Source: Chrysomallon squamiferum (taxonomy: Eukaryota; Mollusca; Gastropoda; Neomphalida; Peltospiridae). From it: DNA of 64,000 nucleotides. The notes under the pieces were generated by a model. That model was not told the DNA's origin and ran no database searches. It saw only the letters and a list, made by a program, of their open reading frames with translations. The translations under genes and the position numbers were made by a program. This document shows positions 1-34,001 of this stretch, piece by piece; positions within the stretch are counted from its first letter, which is position 1; every line of letters begins with the position of its first letter. The stretch is from NCBI GenBank assembly GCA_012295275.1, contig CM022679.1, positions 186,001 to 250,000 on the forward strand, read 5' to 3'.

Positions 1-1107
1 TTCTGCCTTGCTCAACAATTTGTGAACCATTTCCAGTTCTTTTTTCACTTCAGCAGTCAATTCACTCTCTGTGAGAAAGAAAAAAAAAATAATAATAATA
101 AAAAAAATAGTAGTAATAAAGAATTTAAAAAATGAAAATAAAAACAGCTGTAAAATAATCTAAATTAAAAAGCACATTACAGAAGTATTTTTTTTTGTTG
201 AGATATCAACATAGAGAAATATTTTATGAGTACAAACAAATACCTAAAAATAGCTTCCCAAACGATTATGTTATTTATCACAACATAAATCTTTACTGAA
301 AATAGTGTATGACTAAACAAAACCTGTCTTTTGTGAAAATGTTCCTGATGCTTTTATACAACAAGTATCCAACTTGCTTCAGATTACTCACAACAATTCA
401 ATTTAAAAAAGATGAAAATTTGCCTTTCATGCATATTATTCAGGAAATATATATTGAGTTTCTTTGAATAATAAAATAAAAAGAACTGTCTGTTTATTAA
501 GTAAAGAAAAAATAAGTTAAAATATAACCAGCTGATTCTACAGGTGATGTGGATTCTTTCGGTGTTGTTTCAACATTTTCTCTCTTATTAATTTTTGGCC
601 TATAAGAGTTAAAAAAATATATACAAAACAAATTTATCAGAAAAATCATAACAAAGAAGTAACAATAAAAATAATTATCATCATAAAGTATATGTATATA
701 CATTTCATACATTTTTTGAATGATTTGTTGTGTTAAAGTTTTCAACAGCAATATAACTGCATACTTTAACAGTGTCTGTAGTTTTTATTATTTTTTTTTT
801 TATTTTGCTCTCAAGGCAAATAATATGTCAATATGGTTGATTTAATGAGATACAAGTCATTTTAAACAAACACACAAAAAACAATAGCAATACGATGAGT
901 ATTAAATCTAGTTGTGAGATAACACATCTATAAAAATATATTAAATTCATGTGTTTTAGATGAAACTTGAAAGTATCAGTTTTGTTACATCTGAATTACT
1001 CGTTATACCATGGCTTGAACAAGATATGATGTTCTCTGCAGATATATTCCAGCTGTTTCCTTTTGACTTCTATTTCTGCATTCAATTTCAGCAGCTGTTC
1101 TTCTAAA
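1..1107 (-). CDS. Unidentified coiled-coil protein, partial (three exons, runs off left edge)
   Basis: Three minus-strand segments join in one frame with consensus splice sites: about 1107-1009 (a phase 2 end at a GT after CCATG), 599-529 (entering at AG|G, leaving in phase 1), and 68-1, which continues past the window edge. The conceptual peptide starts LEEQLLKLNAEIEVKRKQLE, a heptad-like coil. It passes through a Lys/Ser/Thr/Pro-rich linker and ends in a second charged helix containing ELTAEVKKELEMVHKLL. I do not recognise the family. The first exon could instead terminate at a TAA at 996-998 (ending WYNE). The start codon was not located; it should lie between 1110 and about 1650. The gene would be head to head with SAFB. 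Support is frame continuity only, so this is moderate confidence. Confidence 0.45.
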
Positions 1108-1673
1108 CTAAAATGAAACATTATGACATATTTTTAATTTGTACTGAACGTGTTCAAATATATGAACGTATAGAAAAAGATGTAGTATATAATACTGGTT
1201 TGAAAAATGAAAAGAATATTAGTAAAACACAGTGGACATGAAATAGAAATTAAATATAGTAATATTGCAATAATTTCAAAATAAATATTATCTCCAGTGA
1301 TCACTCCTATGTTAAAAAATATTCATTATCAAAGATAGCTCTCTTTGAATCAAAGTTTGATGCTATACAAAATTACAAATTTAAAATTAAATTAGCACAT
1401 TTTATTTCTAAGTATTATTTATTTACTGTGGAAAATTATTATACTTCATTTACCATGTGATTTCCATAACAAACTGATATTTCTTTAAACAGCATATAAG
1501 CTTAGTTTCTTGTTTCTTTTAATACAGTTGTCCTTAGCACTTTGAAATCGGCAGAAACATGCAGAATGTTTCTCGGTGACAACATCCGATAAAAATCGGA
1601 CAGTTTCGTACAGGATCGGAACTAATCTATTCCACCTTCGGCTAACATACGGGTTACTTAGAGTACTTGCAAA
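1108..1673. other. Intergenic / probable divergent promoter of the unknown gene and SAFB
   Basis: AT-rich on the left (1110-1500), with a sharply more GC-rich block at about 1540-1673 just before the SAFB start, as expected of a promoter. The block holds an inverted repeat, TCCGAT-AAAA-ATCGGA, at 1585-1600 and a further ATCGGA at 1615-1620. The missing first exon of the minus-strand gene may also lie here. Confidence 0.4.
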
Positions 1674-15033
<13,360 letters not shown>

Positions 15034-15581
15034 GAAGAGATGTCTGCACAGTGCTAGGTTGCTGAGAGTTGTGATGTACAGTGAAGTCAGGTGTTCAGTG
15101 ATGATTTCACTCTAAATTAAGTGACTGTTTACTGCTATCATGATTTAACACATTTGTTAAAATTCTGCTTTCTGAAGCAAAACATACTTTTATCTGTATT
15201 TTCATCTTAATTACTCTTTCCATTTTTATTTCTTTATGGTGGCAGTGAAATGTGTAAAGAAAGAACATTTTTCATTATACTTGGTGTTCATTAAACTGCT
15301 GCTACTGATAAACTTTCATGAGATCCCTTGTTCTGTAAACAAATTTTAAAATTTGATTTCTGATTTTGGCTTTGTGATCCTCTTTGTTATACAGATGTTG
15401 CTTGTCTATCCTATTGGAAATTACTGCAAATCTATAAAATAATGCAGAAAATTTACAGATTATCCTGATTCTTATTTGTTAAAAAATAAGTGTTAAATGT
15501 GAATGCCTGAATCCTGTATATTAAAATTGTAATTACTGGCATTGTTTTATGTTAAATGTAAAAATATTTTTTAGAATTTAG

Positions 15582-15587
15582 AATAAA
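15582..15587 (+). terminator. Probable SAFB polyadenylation signal
   Basis: AATAAA about 550 bases past the SAFB stop, followed by a T/G-rich stretch (GTAGATGTTTTGTGTTTTCTTG). No earlier canonical hexamer was seen in the 3' UTR. Confidence 0.55.
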
Positions 15588-15848
15588 CTGTTATTTTGAA
15601 TAATTGTAGATGTTTTGTGTTTTCTTGAGTGGAGTTTCCTTGTTACATAACTGAAGTGCACAACAAATACTGAAATATTTGTTTTCTGTCAGGGAAATGT
15701 ATCTTAGATTTCTTTCAAAGTTTGGGATGAAATGTGGTAGATGGTGTCAGAATTAAATTCTATGTAGTGAAGTCACACCAGTTGACTAATTATTATATAT
15801 TCTTTTTTATCTTTCTGTTCTTTACCTTTATTAGCTGGTGGTTTTTTA

Positions 15849-15966
15849 ACTGAAATATGCATACATTTTGTGACACAAAAACTAGTTACAATTTCATTAG
15901 ATTATTTTCACTGAAATATGCATACATTTTGTGACACAAAAACTAGTTAGAATTTCATTAGATTAT
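15849..15966. repeat. Recent tandem duplication, two copies of about 60 bp
   Basis: Two adjacent copies beginning ACTGAAATATGCATAC and ending TTTCATTAGATTA differ at very few positions, so the duplication is young. Confidence 0.8.
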
Positions 15967-16698
15967 TATTACTATAGATTATTTTCACAACTGTTACTGT
16001 GTACTAAGAGTGATCTATAATTTTGTTATAACCTGGAACCTGGCTTTATAATCATTATTTTTGTATACAGTACTAGGGGTGTAATTTAATAAATCCACAA
16101 AAAAACATTTGATGTATAGATTTATTTTATTGTATACATACAAATAACACATGTGCAATATTTAGTAAATATTTTAATACTGATAATGTATCTTCTCAGT
16201 GAACATTTTGTTTATTTATTGTTTATTTTTCATGAAAATACAATATAACCAACTGTGATTAAGGCAAGTCCGCTAAAGATATTGTTAAAATTTGAAAAAA
16301 CATCACATTTGGTTTTTCTTTCTAAATAAAAGCCACTGAGATCAACTTGGTAATTAAAAATAGCATTCACATACAAAACTTTTCAGAAAAAAGGATGCTA
16401 AATGTCTTCAGATCACAACCGGATTTTTCACATTTTAATAGTCTTTTCATTTATTCATAATTTTTCCAAATTATATTCTTCTTTCCAAAAAATGTGATTT
16501 TAAAGTTTAAAAGAGATTTTGTAGGGTTAATTTTCATTTTTCAAATAATCTACAGCTGGTGATAAGTGAAAAACTTTTATTTCATTTCAACAGATCACAA
16601 AGCTGTAATGCAAACTTAGGACAAAAATAGCCAAGAAGGAAAAAATTTAAAAAAATAAACTTCATATATGAAGGCATTGTTTCCATGACAACAAGATA

Positions 16699-19819
<3,121 letters not shown>

Positions 19820-19898
19820 ATTTCGTATGTTATACTGCTTTAATTCAAAACTTCAGACTCAACCTACAGCACCAGCATTAATGTAATAACCGACATAG

Positions 19899-19911
19899 GT
19901 TGCCTGGCAAT
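19899..19911. promoter_or_regulatory. RFX X-box-like site upstream of tektin-4
   Basis: GTTGCC-T-GGCAAT is an imperfect palindrome that fits the RFX X-box (RYYNYY, 1-3 base spacer, RRNRAC) except for the final base. It lies 80-92 bases upstream of the tektin-4 ATG. RFX factors drive ciliary genes in animals (established). Confidence 0.6.
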
Positions 19912-20907
19912 CCTATGCAACCAAACGGAGTTTTGTTGTCATGTCGCTATGACTCTAAGATAGCGCCCCCAAGCGCCTAAAATAAACAAGGGAAATAATT
20001 CTAAAAAGAATTAAATACCCTCTTTGGTGGAAATGAAAAATGTCTAATTTATTCGAATACTACTAAATAAATTTGGAAAAAAAACAACCAAAAAAACAAC
20101 AACAAACAAAAAAATAAAAAAATATACTAAAATTATATTGGTTTTAAGAAAAAGAAAAAAAAAACAAATTAGAAGAAAATATAAAAATATTATCTTTCCG
20201 GTTAACAATCCGTAGAAGCTAGTAGAAGATATGCGTAATTTAATTATGAGTCAATTTTTGATTTAGCAATACAGAACGCTAAACCAAAACTGTCATTGTT
20301 AATATATCATTCATCTAAGTGACTTCTGTTAGATTTGTTTATTATTTTTATTATTATTTCTTTTTAAAAATGTTTTGTCTTGATGAAATGGTACCAGTAT
20401 AAAGAAAAATCATCAGAACTACTTATTGTTTGGAGAAACAAGTTGCAATGTATAAAAGAAAACTTCATACTAATTATTACGTTAACTGTTACGTGTTTTG
20501 TTTAATTACAGGTTGATTATAATAATAAAGATAAATAAACTGATAAACGGTAAAAAATAAAATGAGTAATGTACGCTATGTATACATTTGTAATCACTGC
20601 TAACATTTCATCATTAGTGAACATTAATTAGTTCCTTATTAATTAACACACTACCAAGGCAACGTGTGTATGCTGTTTCAGATTAGAAGCTCGTCAACAA
20701 AGATGCTACGAGCAAAGAGCTAATAATTTCAATTTTTCCGTTCGTCTCTTATTTTCTAAAGTCAGTTCATCATAGAAATAATGCAGTTTTTGATGTATGC
20801 ATTTGTCACTATATGGTCGACATTTCGGCTTAACGAGAGATTCAATGTTAAGACTTCTTTCATAATGTAAACTCTATTCTAATACTTCTTCGTGAATTGC
20901 AGGGCAT

Positions 20908-21122
20908 GCAGTGGGTCCAGAGGTCTGGTGATGCCCGGGGCCAACTCCTTTATTGTATACCCCAAAGACTCTAGTACTGAGAAATATTATGAGAAAGGAA
21001 GATATTTTGAATATGTTAACACAAATGAAACATAAAATATAAATCAACCAAATTTATTATTATTTTATCTGATTGGATTCCCAGGGCCACAGCCCCTTTG
21101 GCCCCACCTCACCACGCCATTG
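20908..21122 (+). mobile_element. MITE-like element, copy 1
   Basis: Begins GCAGTGGGTCCAGAGGTC and ends GGCCCCACCTCACCACGCCA. It aligns along its length with 33088-33341, sharing for example GGTCTGGTGATGCCCGGGG, CAACTCCTTTATTGTAT and AAATCAACCAAATTTATTA. It has about 215 bases and no coding capacity. The terminal inverted repeats are more worn than in copy 3. Confidence 0.8.
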
Positions 21123-21423
21123 GGGGCTTGCAAATAATTTATCTCAAGACATTTATACATTTATTAACAATCGTTTGCAGAATTATTTTAAGAACAGAAG
21201 AATTGACAAAATCGATCATTTTAGTTTATGAAATTAACAACTGTAAGTTTATTATATATCACTAAAAATGGCATGATGGTCATTGTTTTTGATTTTGTCA
21301 TGTTAAATATAATTATTCACACACACACAATGTAACTCGCTGGCTTTCTAGCTAACAACGATGTCTAAAATAAAAATAAAAACATAACACTTGTCTGGTT
21401 TAAAACAATACACTTTATTGATA

Positions 21424-21429
21424 AAGGGC
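21424..21429 (-). terminator. Candidate FOXK polyadenylation signal
   Basis: Minus-strand AATAAA, followed downstream (toward lower coordinates) by GTGTATTG and a GT/T-rich stretch. It is the clearest poly(A)-type site between FOXK and tektin-4, but the implied 3' UTR of about 4.6 kb is inferred. Confidence 0.4.
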
Positions 21430-21741
21430 CACCCTGTGTTAGGTAGCAGTGAGCACTGTATTAAACCAGGCTGACAAATGCTACCCAATCAAGTCTTATT
21501 GTTGACTTTATCAGGCAGTGCAACTTTGGTCACCAACTACAAGCTATAACAAACCAGGTATGGGCAGAGGAAGCATGTACAAATTGATCAAAACATTGGC
21601 TTACGTGAACATGATGACGTCATTAAAAATTTGATTTATAACTACATATACAAAATGAATATGGCCTGATCATGACGAAAAAACATAAAACAGAATTAAA
21701 TGCCACAAAACTACCAAAGCACTGTTCAATGTTTAAGCAAC

Positions 21742-21774
<33 letters not shown>

Positions 21775-24700
21775 CTGTAATAAAATTGTAAGATTATAGG
21801 ATCATTTTAAATATTGTATTTTTTTCTTTGCAAAACTTGAGTACATGCTGAACTAAAGTTTACATTTAATAATAAAAACAACCCAAAAATATAAATGCTT
21901 TACCATACACTAAAGAGAATATTAAAATTAATTTTTGCCAAATCACAGAATCTCATATTTTTAGTAGTTTAAAAATTATCAACTGAAATATATCAAAACA
22001 ATTTTCATTCATTTTAATGTTTAACAAACAAAGAGAAAGAATTAAAAAAAAAAAAAAAAATCTTAAAATTATCAGTTTAAAAATGCTGTCTGGAAAAGGC
22101 ACATTAGAAACAGAAGTATTCAGAGATTAATAAGTTGAGGTGTGTACAAATTATTTATGTTTAAGATACTGCCAAAATGCCTTTTTAAATAGTAAATTCA
22201 TCATTAAAAAACATAAAAATTATTTATTTTCAATTTGAACACTTATTTTTTGCTACTTATAAAAACACTGAATGGCAGCAGAGGGGTAGATTATTTAGTT
22301 ATGTAGTATTATGCTTACAACAGCTGAATAAAACATTATTTACAAGATCAGTGTTCAGACTTCTTTCATAATTTAAACTTTGTTTTAATACTTCCTCATG
22401 ATTGACTTTTTTTTTCTTTTCTTTTTTTTTTTTTTTTTTACATTCCTGTGTTTGCTAATAATAAAGTAATCAGCATTTTAAAATTGTAAGAAAGAGGCAA
22501 CTTTTGATGATTTTTTTTTTTTAGATGTAACACAAGAAATTATTTCACTTAGAAAAGTAACATGCCTGTTTATCAGCGTTTAATTTCTCTATGTTTTATA
22601 TTTAGTACATTCTTCAGTCAGTGCTCACAAATTATCTAGCATCATGAAACATTTTCAACACTAGAAGTAACAGATAGTTTATCTGATAAACCATGGGGGT
22701 AAATATACCGTATTTAATTTATCATCATTAATAAAACATATTTTGATGCCAATAACTGTCTTTATTTATGTTGATCAAGTTATTTTCTTGCAGTGAAATT
22801 GTCATTTTATTAGATTACTGCATTTGTTATCCTACTTTATTATTAGCAAACACTGTATACATTAAAAAAACAAAAACAATAATCACTGAAGAATACAAAA
22901 TGTATTTAGACTGTAACACCAAGTTTTAAATAACGTCACTGGGCACCATTTTTAGAAATGATATAAGTGAAAAAAAAAAAAAAAATAATAAAAAAAAAAT
23001 ATATATATGATTTTTTTTATTATAGTTTAAATATTTTGTAAATACATAACCAGAGATACAAAATTGTGTAGGCAGCCCAGCAAAGCAAAAATTTATATGT
23101 AACTCGAAGCAGTGTTCTGTGTACAATTATAGACACACATACACAGTAATAAACATTTGTACAGCAAACTGTAAATAACATCCTTTCAAGTCAATATTTC
23201 TTTTCAAAAGCACTGCTACAGTCATTAGGTATTTATTGTTATCAAAATACTCAAATTATGACACCACAAATTTGGGCATAATTTATTATTTAGAAAAAAA
23301 ATGATTTTACAACACAAAACATTGTACACATCCATTATCAAAACACAATAAAAAATATACTTATGTAAAATTACTAGATGCAGTTTGTAATATTGATAAA
23401 TTTTCAATTTTACATGGTTGTCACTATTTTTCCAGTAACTGAAATATATAAATTATAATAATATGAATGCCAATAATTATAACCTTTCACTTCTGTTTTG
23501 ACAGATAACACTCACTTGAAAGGCGCACACAAGATGAAGTTAATTATACACTGTTTACATGAACTGTTTTGTAGATTACACACTGATTACACAACTAACA
23601 TAGACAGCAGGAAGACTGAACACATACACACACATACACAAAATAATAATAAAAAGTAACATAAAAAACAAAACAATAAAAAAAAGAAGACGGTGGAAGT
23701 AGAATGAATATATGTGTTTTGAAAATAAGTGAACATTCATGACACTAAGTTAATGGTGATGTGAAGCAGGCCACACACTCACTGTCAGACTGAAAACAAC
23801 TGGAGACAAGTAACACACTGGGATTATGCAAAACTTTCAAATCATATAGCTAAATCTATTTAATAATAATAATAAAATTAAAAATATTTTGTCTTTTTGT
23901 TTTTTATTTTTAATTTAATAAGAAATTTAAAACTGCACAATTATTAAAACATATTTCTTTGTTCATTTTAGATGTGTTGAGACATGATTTGATTCTGCAA
24001 TCAATATTTCATTAACAATGTAAATGTCAGCAATATTTACATAAAAAATGGTCACTTGCTGCCTAAATTTTTATTGTAATTTTTATTTGTTAGTCAAGAA
24101 AAATAAAATGCTTCCATTTCTGCCATCTTTTCTTACTGATGTCACAGTTCTACATATTGCTTTTTATTTAAATGAATGATGGATGAACAGAGTTGATTGT
24201 AAATTTAATATACTGCAGAATAAGACATATTTATAATTGATGACTGACATATTTAAATTCCATTGGATGATTCAGAATTCAAAAAAGGAAAAAAGAAAAA
24301 GTGTGTGCCATCTGTTTCATATTTTAATTTCCAGTGTAAATTGGGTACAACAGTAATGAAAAAGAAATTTGATGACTAAAACAAACATGAGTGGGGGGTG
24401 TATGCTGCAGGCTGGATCGGTGAATATATGACCATTTTAAAGAGAGAGAGAGACGAAAAATGAGGTGCATGATTTGTAACGAACACATTCTTTTTACACA
24501 TGATAAAAGAGGCATTTACTAATTAGAACACGGAATTAAAACAAGTTCTGGATGATGAAAGATGTCACAGTCCAGAAAAAAGCTCAATACATTATTTATG
24601 CTTCAGAAATGACATTTACCACTGACAAGTGAAAACAATAAAAAAGTAACAAAAATCAAAAATAAATAATCCTTTGAAAAGTAACAGATGAGATTATGTC

Positions 24701-26080
24701 AAACATAAAATTTGAAAATCATAACAGGAGTACAGTAATGTTTACATGTAGCCAGTAAATAATCCAAGTCAAGATTTTATTTACAGTATTGAAAAATACA
24801 CATTCCTACTTCTTAGTACACAACAAATGATTCAAAAATTGTTACAATTATAAATGGTATATTTATAATAAAAAAATATAAAATAAATAAAATATAATAA
24901 TATAATAAAAAGAGAATTAATAACCCCTCAAAAATTCATATAGCTAATAAAATGAAACAGCTCATCATAAAAATGATTTCTTTTACAGCATATAATTAAA
25001 AAAAAATAAAAAATAAGAAAACAGTGATAAAAAAATAAATAATACTTATAAAATAAACAAATAGAGGGGGCAAGTGAAAAATAGAGACTGGTAAAAAAAA
25101 ATGTTTTCTTTGTGCATTTGTCAAAGTGAGTAAAAGGCAAATTTACAAAGTTGTTACTGGGTAACATACAGCTGTTTATTGCAGTAAAGTTTAAAATAAC
25201 TACACACATATCTACAACTTGGAAATCCACCCTCATCAAAATGGTGGAATGTCAGAGGACTAGAAACTGCCCAAAGTTAAATTTTCTTTATTTCATTTAC
25301 ACATTTCATTTATTATGTTTTTATTTCTGAAAACAAATTAACATACTGGCCTTTGTTTTTCACTGTGTGTAGACAAACACACTTCTTCACATGCAGTGAA
25401 GTTTACATCAGTAAATAACTAAGCTGGCATGTTTCAACTTCACTGCACTCTATCATGCAATTTATAAAATGATGAATACAAGTACATATTACTTCAGTTT
25501 CATTTCCCATTAACAACACAATCTAAAAAAAAAAAAAAAAAACATCCCCCAAAATCCTGTACTTGAAATAACCAGTGATGAAAATTTCAAACAATGAACA
25601 AGTTTAAAAATGTGATAATTTCAGCTGTACTGAACAACAACTCAACATAGTTTAACAAGTTTAAAAAATTCTTCACAGAAATCCTGCAAAAAACTGGTTT
25701 TACAGACAGATGAGTCAGTGAACTGGCTGTTCATGATAAATAATGAAACGTGTAAAACATGAGCACTAAAAAATTTTTACAAAATGTTTCTAAGTACTTC
25801 TAATTTTCTTTAACCCTTTCAGCACTGTCTAGATTTTTAAAAACATCCAAAATACACCTGTTCTCTAACGAACAAAAATCAGTGAAATGTTTAATATTTC
25901 CAGTTGTTGTATTGAAGGTTTCTCCAGTGTATATCTCTAACACTCAGTGATGTGAGTGACAGTGCTAAGAGGGTCAAAACCTCAGAGTTTTCTCCTGTCA
26001 ATCTCGTGATGTTACACTGTTAACTAACAAACATTGTTAAAACTCTCATTGTTGTTAAAACATCTCATTGCACTCATCTA

Positions 26081-31608
<5,528 letters not shown>

Positions 31609-31708
31609 TCAAGAGACATACCCACAGTTCATTGCGAAAAGCGTGGTAGCCGAGTGCACTACAATCTAAACGATATATTTTATATAATTTAAAGACAGCA
31701 GTTGCAAA

Positions 31709-31717
31709 GCCTATAAC

Positions 31718-31784
<67 letters not shown>

Positions 31785-31786
31785 TT
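31709..31786. repeat. (AAT)n microsatellite
   Basis: Uninterrupted trinucleotide run of about 25 units, about 150 bases upstream of FOXK. Confidence 0.95.
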
Positions 31787-32863
31787 TTAATAATAGATAA
31801 CGAAAGAAAAACAGACATATATTTTTGATATCTAGTTAGGATCGGATTTAACTATAAGCTAAAACAACAACAAAATAAAATAAAATAAATAAATAAAATA
31901 AACAGTACCCCCCCAAAAAAAAAAACAACAACAAATAAACATATTCATGAATAAAAACAAACATGCAACAAAAACTACTACAAACAAAAATCTCCCCCAA
32001 CTACTGCTTATTATTATTGTGTCGTCGTTGTTGTTACGAAATTCTCTGTATATCTATGGGCTATTCTAATATATTACCATCAGTAAGTACTACAGTCCCA
32101 AATCCAGAAATGAATATAATATTAAGACCTTTAATAATACATCAAGATGTTTGACTGGAAAAATAAATTCGTATATTTTGTATGTGTGTATGTATATTTG
32201 CTTTAACCAGAAGCTTGTTATGTAAAAAGCTACAAATTAAAATAAATAAATAAATAAAAACTTAATTGATATCTTGTTAATTTATTAACACTGAAATATC
32301 ACGTTTAGTTAATAAATTAGACCTACAGTTTTTATTTGTTTGTTTATTTTTACAACCTTTACTCATAATTGGAAAAAAGAACAACTATAGCGTTAATTTA
32401 AATGAATTGCTCACCTTTTCTTATTAAAACATATAATCATATTTTTAAATTTATACCCTGAAAGATATTTCCTCCCTGTGTTGATTATTAACATTTAATC
32501 TCGAAATAAATAATAGTAAACTAGAATATAGTACTTTCTTTTCGCCGGGCCTGTGTGCGTCATGTTTGACCTAGATTTAATGTGACCCACATTCAGGGAA
32601 TTATTTATAACCTGTTGTTGTTGTTTACTATTATTGCGGTGACATACTGCCGGAAAACAAGTTATATTCTTTTAATAGCAAAAACTGTAATGAAAGATAA
32701 TCTATGTAATGAATGTTATTATTAATAATTTTATGGTTATTGTTGAAAATACACCAAAAGGTTGTTCTCAGACATACATGCTCGGCCTCAGTCACACCAC
32801 ATCATAGCACATGCGCGTGCTCACACTATACTGTAGCATATTCATCTATCCATACATGTATCC

Positions 32864-32902
<39 letters not shown>

Positions 32903-33087
32903 TATGTTGTTGTTATTGTTTGTTTTTGCGTGTGCGTGTGGGTAGAGACATAGATGAAATTATTCATGATTCAATTATATTTTAGAACATTATTATAGGT
33001 CTAAAATATGGTGTTAACCATTTTCACCATAATATTCATTTACCATATTAAATTTAACCCACAAAAATTAATAAATAAATAAATAAT

Positions 33088-33341
33088 CAGTGGCGTGCAG
33101 AGGTCTGGTGATGCCCGGGGGCAACTCCTTTATTGTATGTCCCAAAGACTAAAGTATAAGGCTTAGCACTGAGATATATTATAAGAAAGGAAGATATTTT
33201 GAATATGTAAACATAAAATAAACACTTTATTTGATTTAAATATAAATCAACCAAATTTATTAAGTTTTTTTCTCTGATTGGATGCACCCCATTTGGATGC
33301 CTTGGGCCACCGCCCCTTCGGCCCCACCTCTGCACGCCACT
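33088..33341 (+). mobile_element. MITE-like element, copy 3 (best preserved)
   Basis: 254 bases. It opens CAGTGGCGTGCAGAGGT and closes ACCTCTGCACGCCACT, a perfect terminal inverted repeat of 16 bases (AGTGGCGTGCAGAGGT). Both flanks read ATAAATAAT, a possible 8-9 base target-site duplication, though the flank is low-complexity. No coding capacity. CAGTGG termini with an 8-base duplication would suit the hAT superfamily; that assignment is inference. Confidence 0.8.
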
Positions 33342-33400
33342 ATAAATAATATATATATCTGTATGTGTGTGTGTTTGTTAGTAAAAAAAAAAATAAAAAA

Positions 33401-33421
33401 AAAATAATAATAATAATAAAA

Positions 33422-33510
<89 letters not shown>

Positions 33511-33512
33511 TA
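33401..33512. repeat. (AAAT)n / (AAT)n compound microsatellite
   Basis: AATAAATAAATA run passing directly into a long (AAT)n run, just right of MITE copy 3. Confidence 0.95.
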
Positions 33513-33606
33513 GAATTTGTCTTTCCTGAGTAGTTTGGTGGGAGTATATACACTACAAGGTATTGTTACTACATATTATTAGTTTATTACCATAATATAT
33601 TTATCT

Positions 33607-33607
33607 G

Positions 33608-33657
<50 letters not shown>
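33607..33657. repeat. (TG)n microsatellite
   Basis: Perfect dinucleotide run of about 25 units in the CFAP52 upstream region. Confidence 0.95.
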
Positions 33658-33660
<3 letters not shown>

Positions 33661-33899
33661 CCGGCATATAATTGTTTTTTCATTTAGAATGTCTTTTTAA
33701 AAATGTTTGGAATTAGTTGGTTTATTATATAAAACAGAATGCAATATTCCTAACTGAAAGGCTGCTTTTATTTGCGTAATAACAGTAGAAGATTAGGTTA
33801 AATTTTGTTTTCACAGTTCAGTTATCTCCCCATTAACTGAGGATATTTTTTTTTTTTTCTGTTGACTTGGCGGCGCTGTTTTTGATAGGCATCCATATT

Positions 33900-33914
33900 G
33901 TTGTCAAGGGCAAC
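33900..33914. promoter_or_regulatory. RFX X-box upstream of CFAP52
   Basis: GTTGTC-AAG-GGCAAC matches the X-box pattern (RYYNYY, 1-3 base spacer, RRNRAC) in full and lies 88-102 bases upstream of the CFAP52 ATG, the usual distance for RFX-controlled ciliary genes. Confidence 0.7.
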
Positions 33915-34001
33915 AACAGCAAATGTTAGACGCAGCTTGTTGTGGAAATCATTGAATGAACAGTTAACAAACTTCGGTATTTCGCGTTTCAATCAGGAAG
34001 G

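Larger units (their letters stand above)
15034..16698. other. SAFB 3' UTR and tail-to-tail spacer with tektin-4
   Basis: No coding signal. It holds the SAFB 3' UTR on the left and, on the minus strand, the tektin-4 3' UTR on the right. A direct tandem duplication of about 60 bases lies at 15849-15966 (CTGAAATATGCATACATTTTGTGACACAAAA repeated with one or two changes, stated in short: the words CATACATTTTGTGACAC and ACTAGTTA both occur twice). Candidate minus-strand AATAAA sites occur near 16120 and 16215. Confidence 0.6.
19820..26080. other. Gene-poor stretch: tektin-4 promoter, MITE copy, probable FOXK 3' UTR
   Basis: No convincing exon on either strand. 19820-19980 is a GC-richer tektin-4 promoter. 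20908-21122 is a MITE copy. 21424 onward to 26080 is AT-rich without repeats of note and begins, on the minus strand, at a good polyadenylation signal. I infer that it is a FOXK 3' UTR of about 4.6 kb, but a separate noncoding transcript cannot be excluded. Short simple repeats include (AAT)n at 21745-21772 and homopolymer runs near 22050, 22420, 22975 and 25525. Confidence 0.45.

Noticed and set aside
497-751. 84-residue minus-strand open frame rich in Tyr/Phe
   Set aside because: Only its C-terminal third (599-529) is a phased exon; the hydrophobic part is intron read through.
1475-1590. Minus-strand ATG at about 1589 (MLSPRNILHVSADFKV) as first exon of the unknown gene
   Set aside because: None of its GT sites has the phase needed to join the exon at 1107; it may be 5' UTR or chance.
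24928-25239. 103-residue minus-strand frame in the FOXK downstream region
   Set aside because: Low-complexity Phe/Tyr-rich, no splice sites or homology; most likely chance in AT-rich 3' UTR.
23000-26000. A possible extra gene between tektin-4 and FOXK
   Set aside because: No phased exons, no compositional rise, only short low-complexity frames on both strands.
33260-33553. Poly-Leu/Tyr minus-strand frame near 33.4 kb
   Set aside because: Translated (AAT)n/(AAAT)n microsatellite plus MITE sequence.
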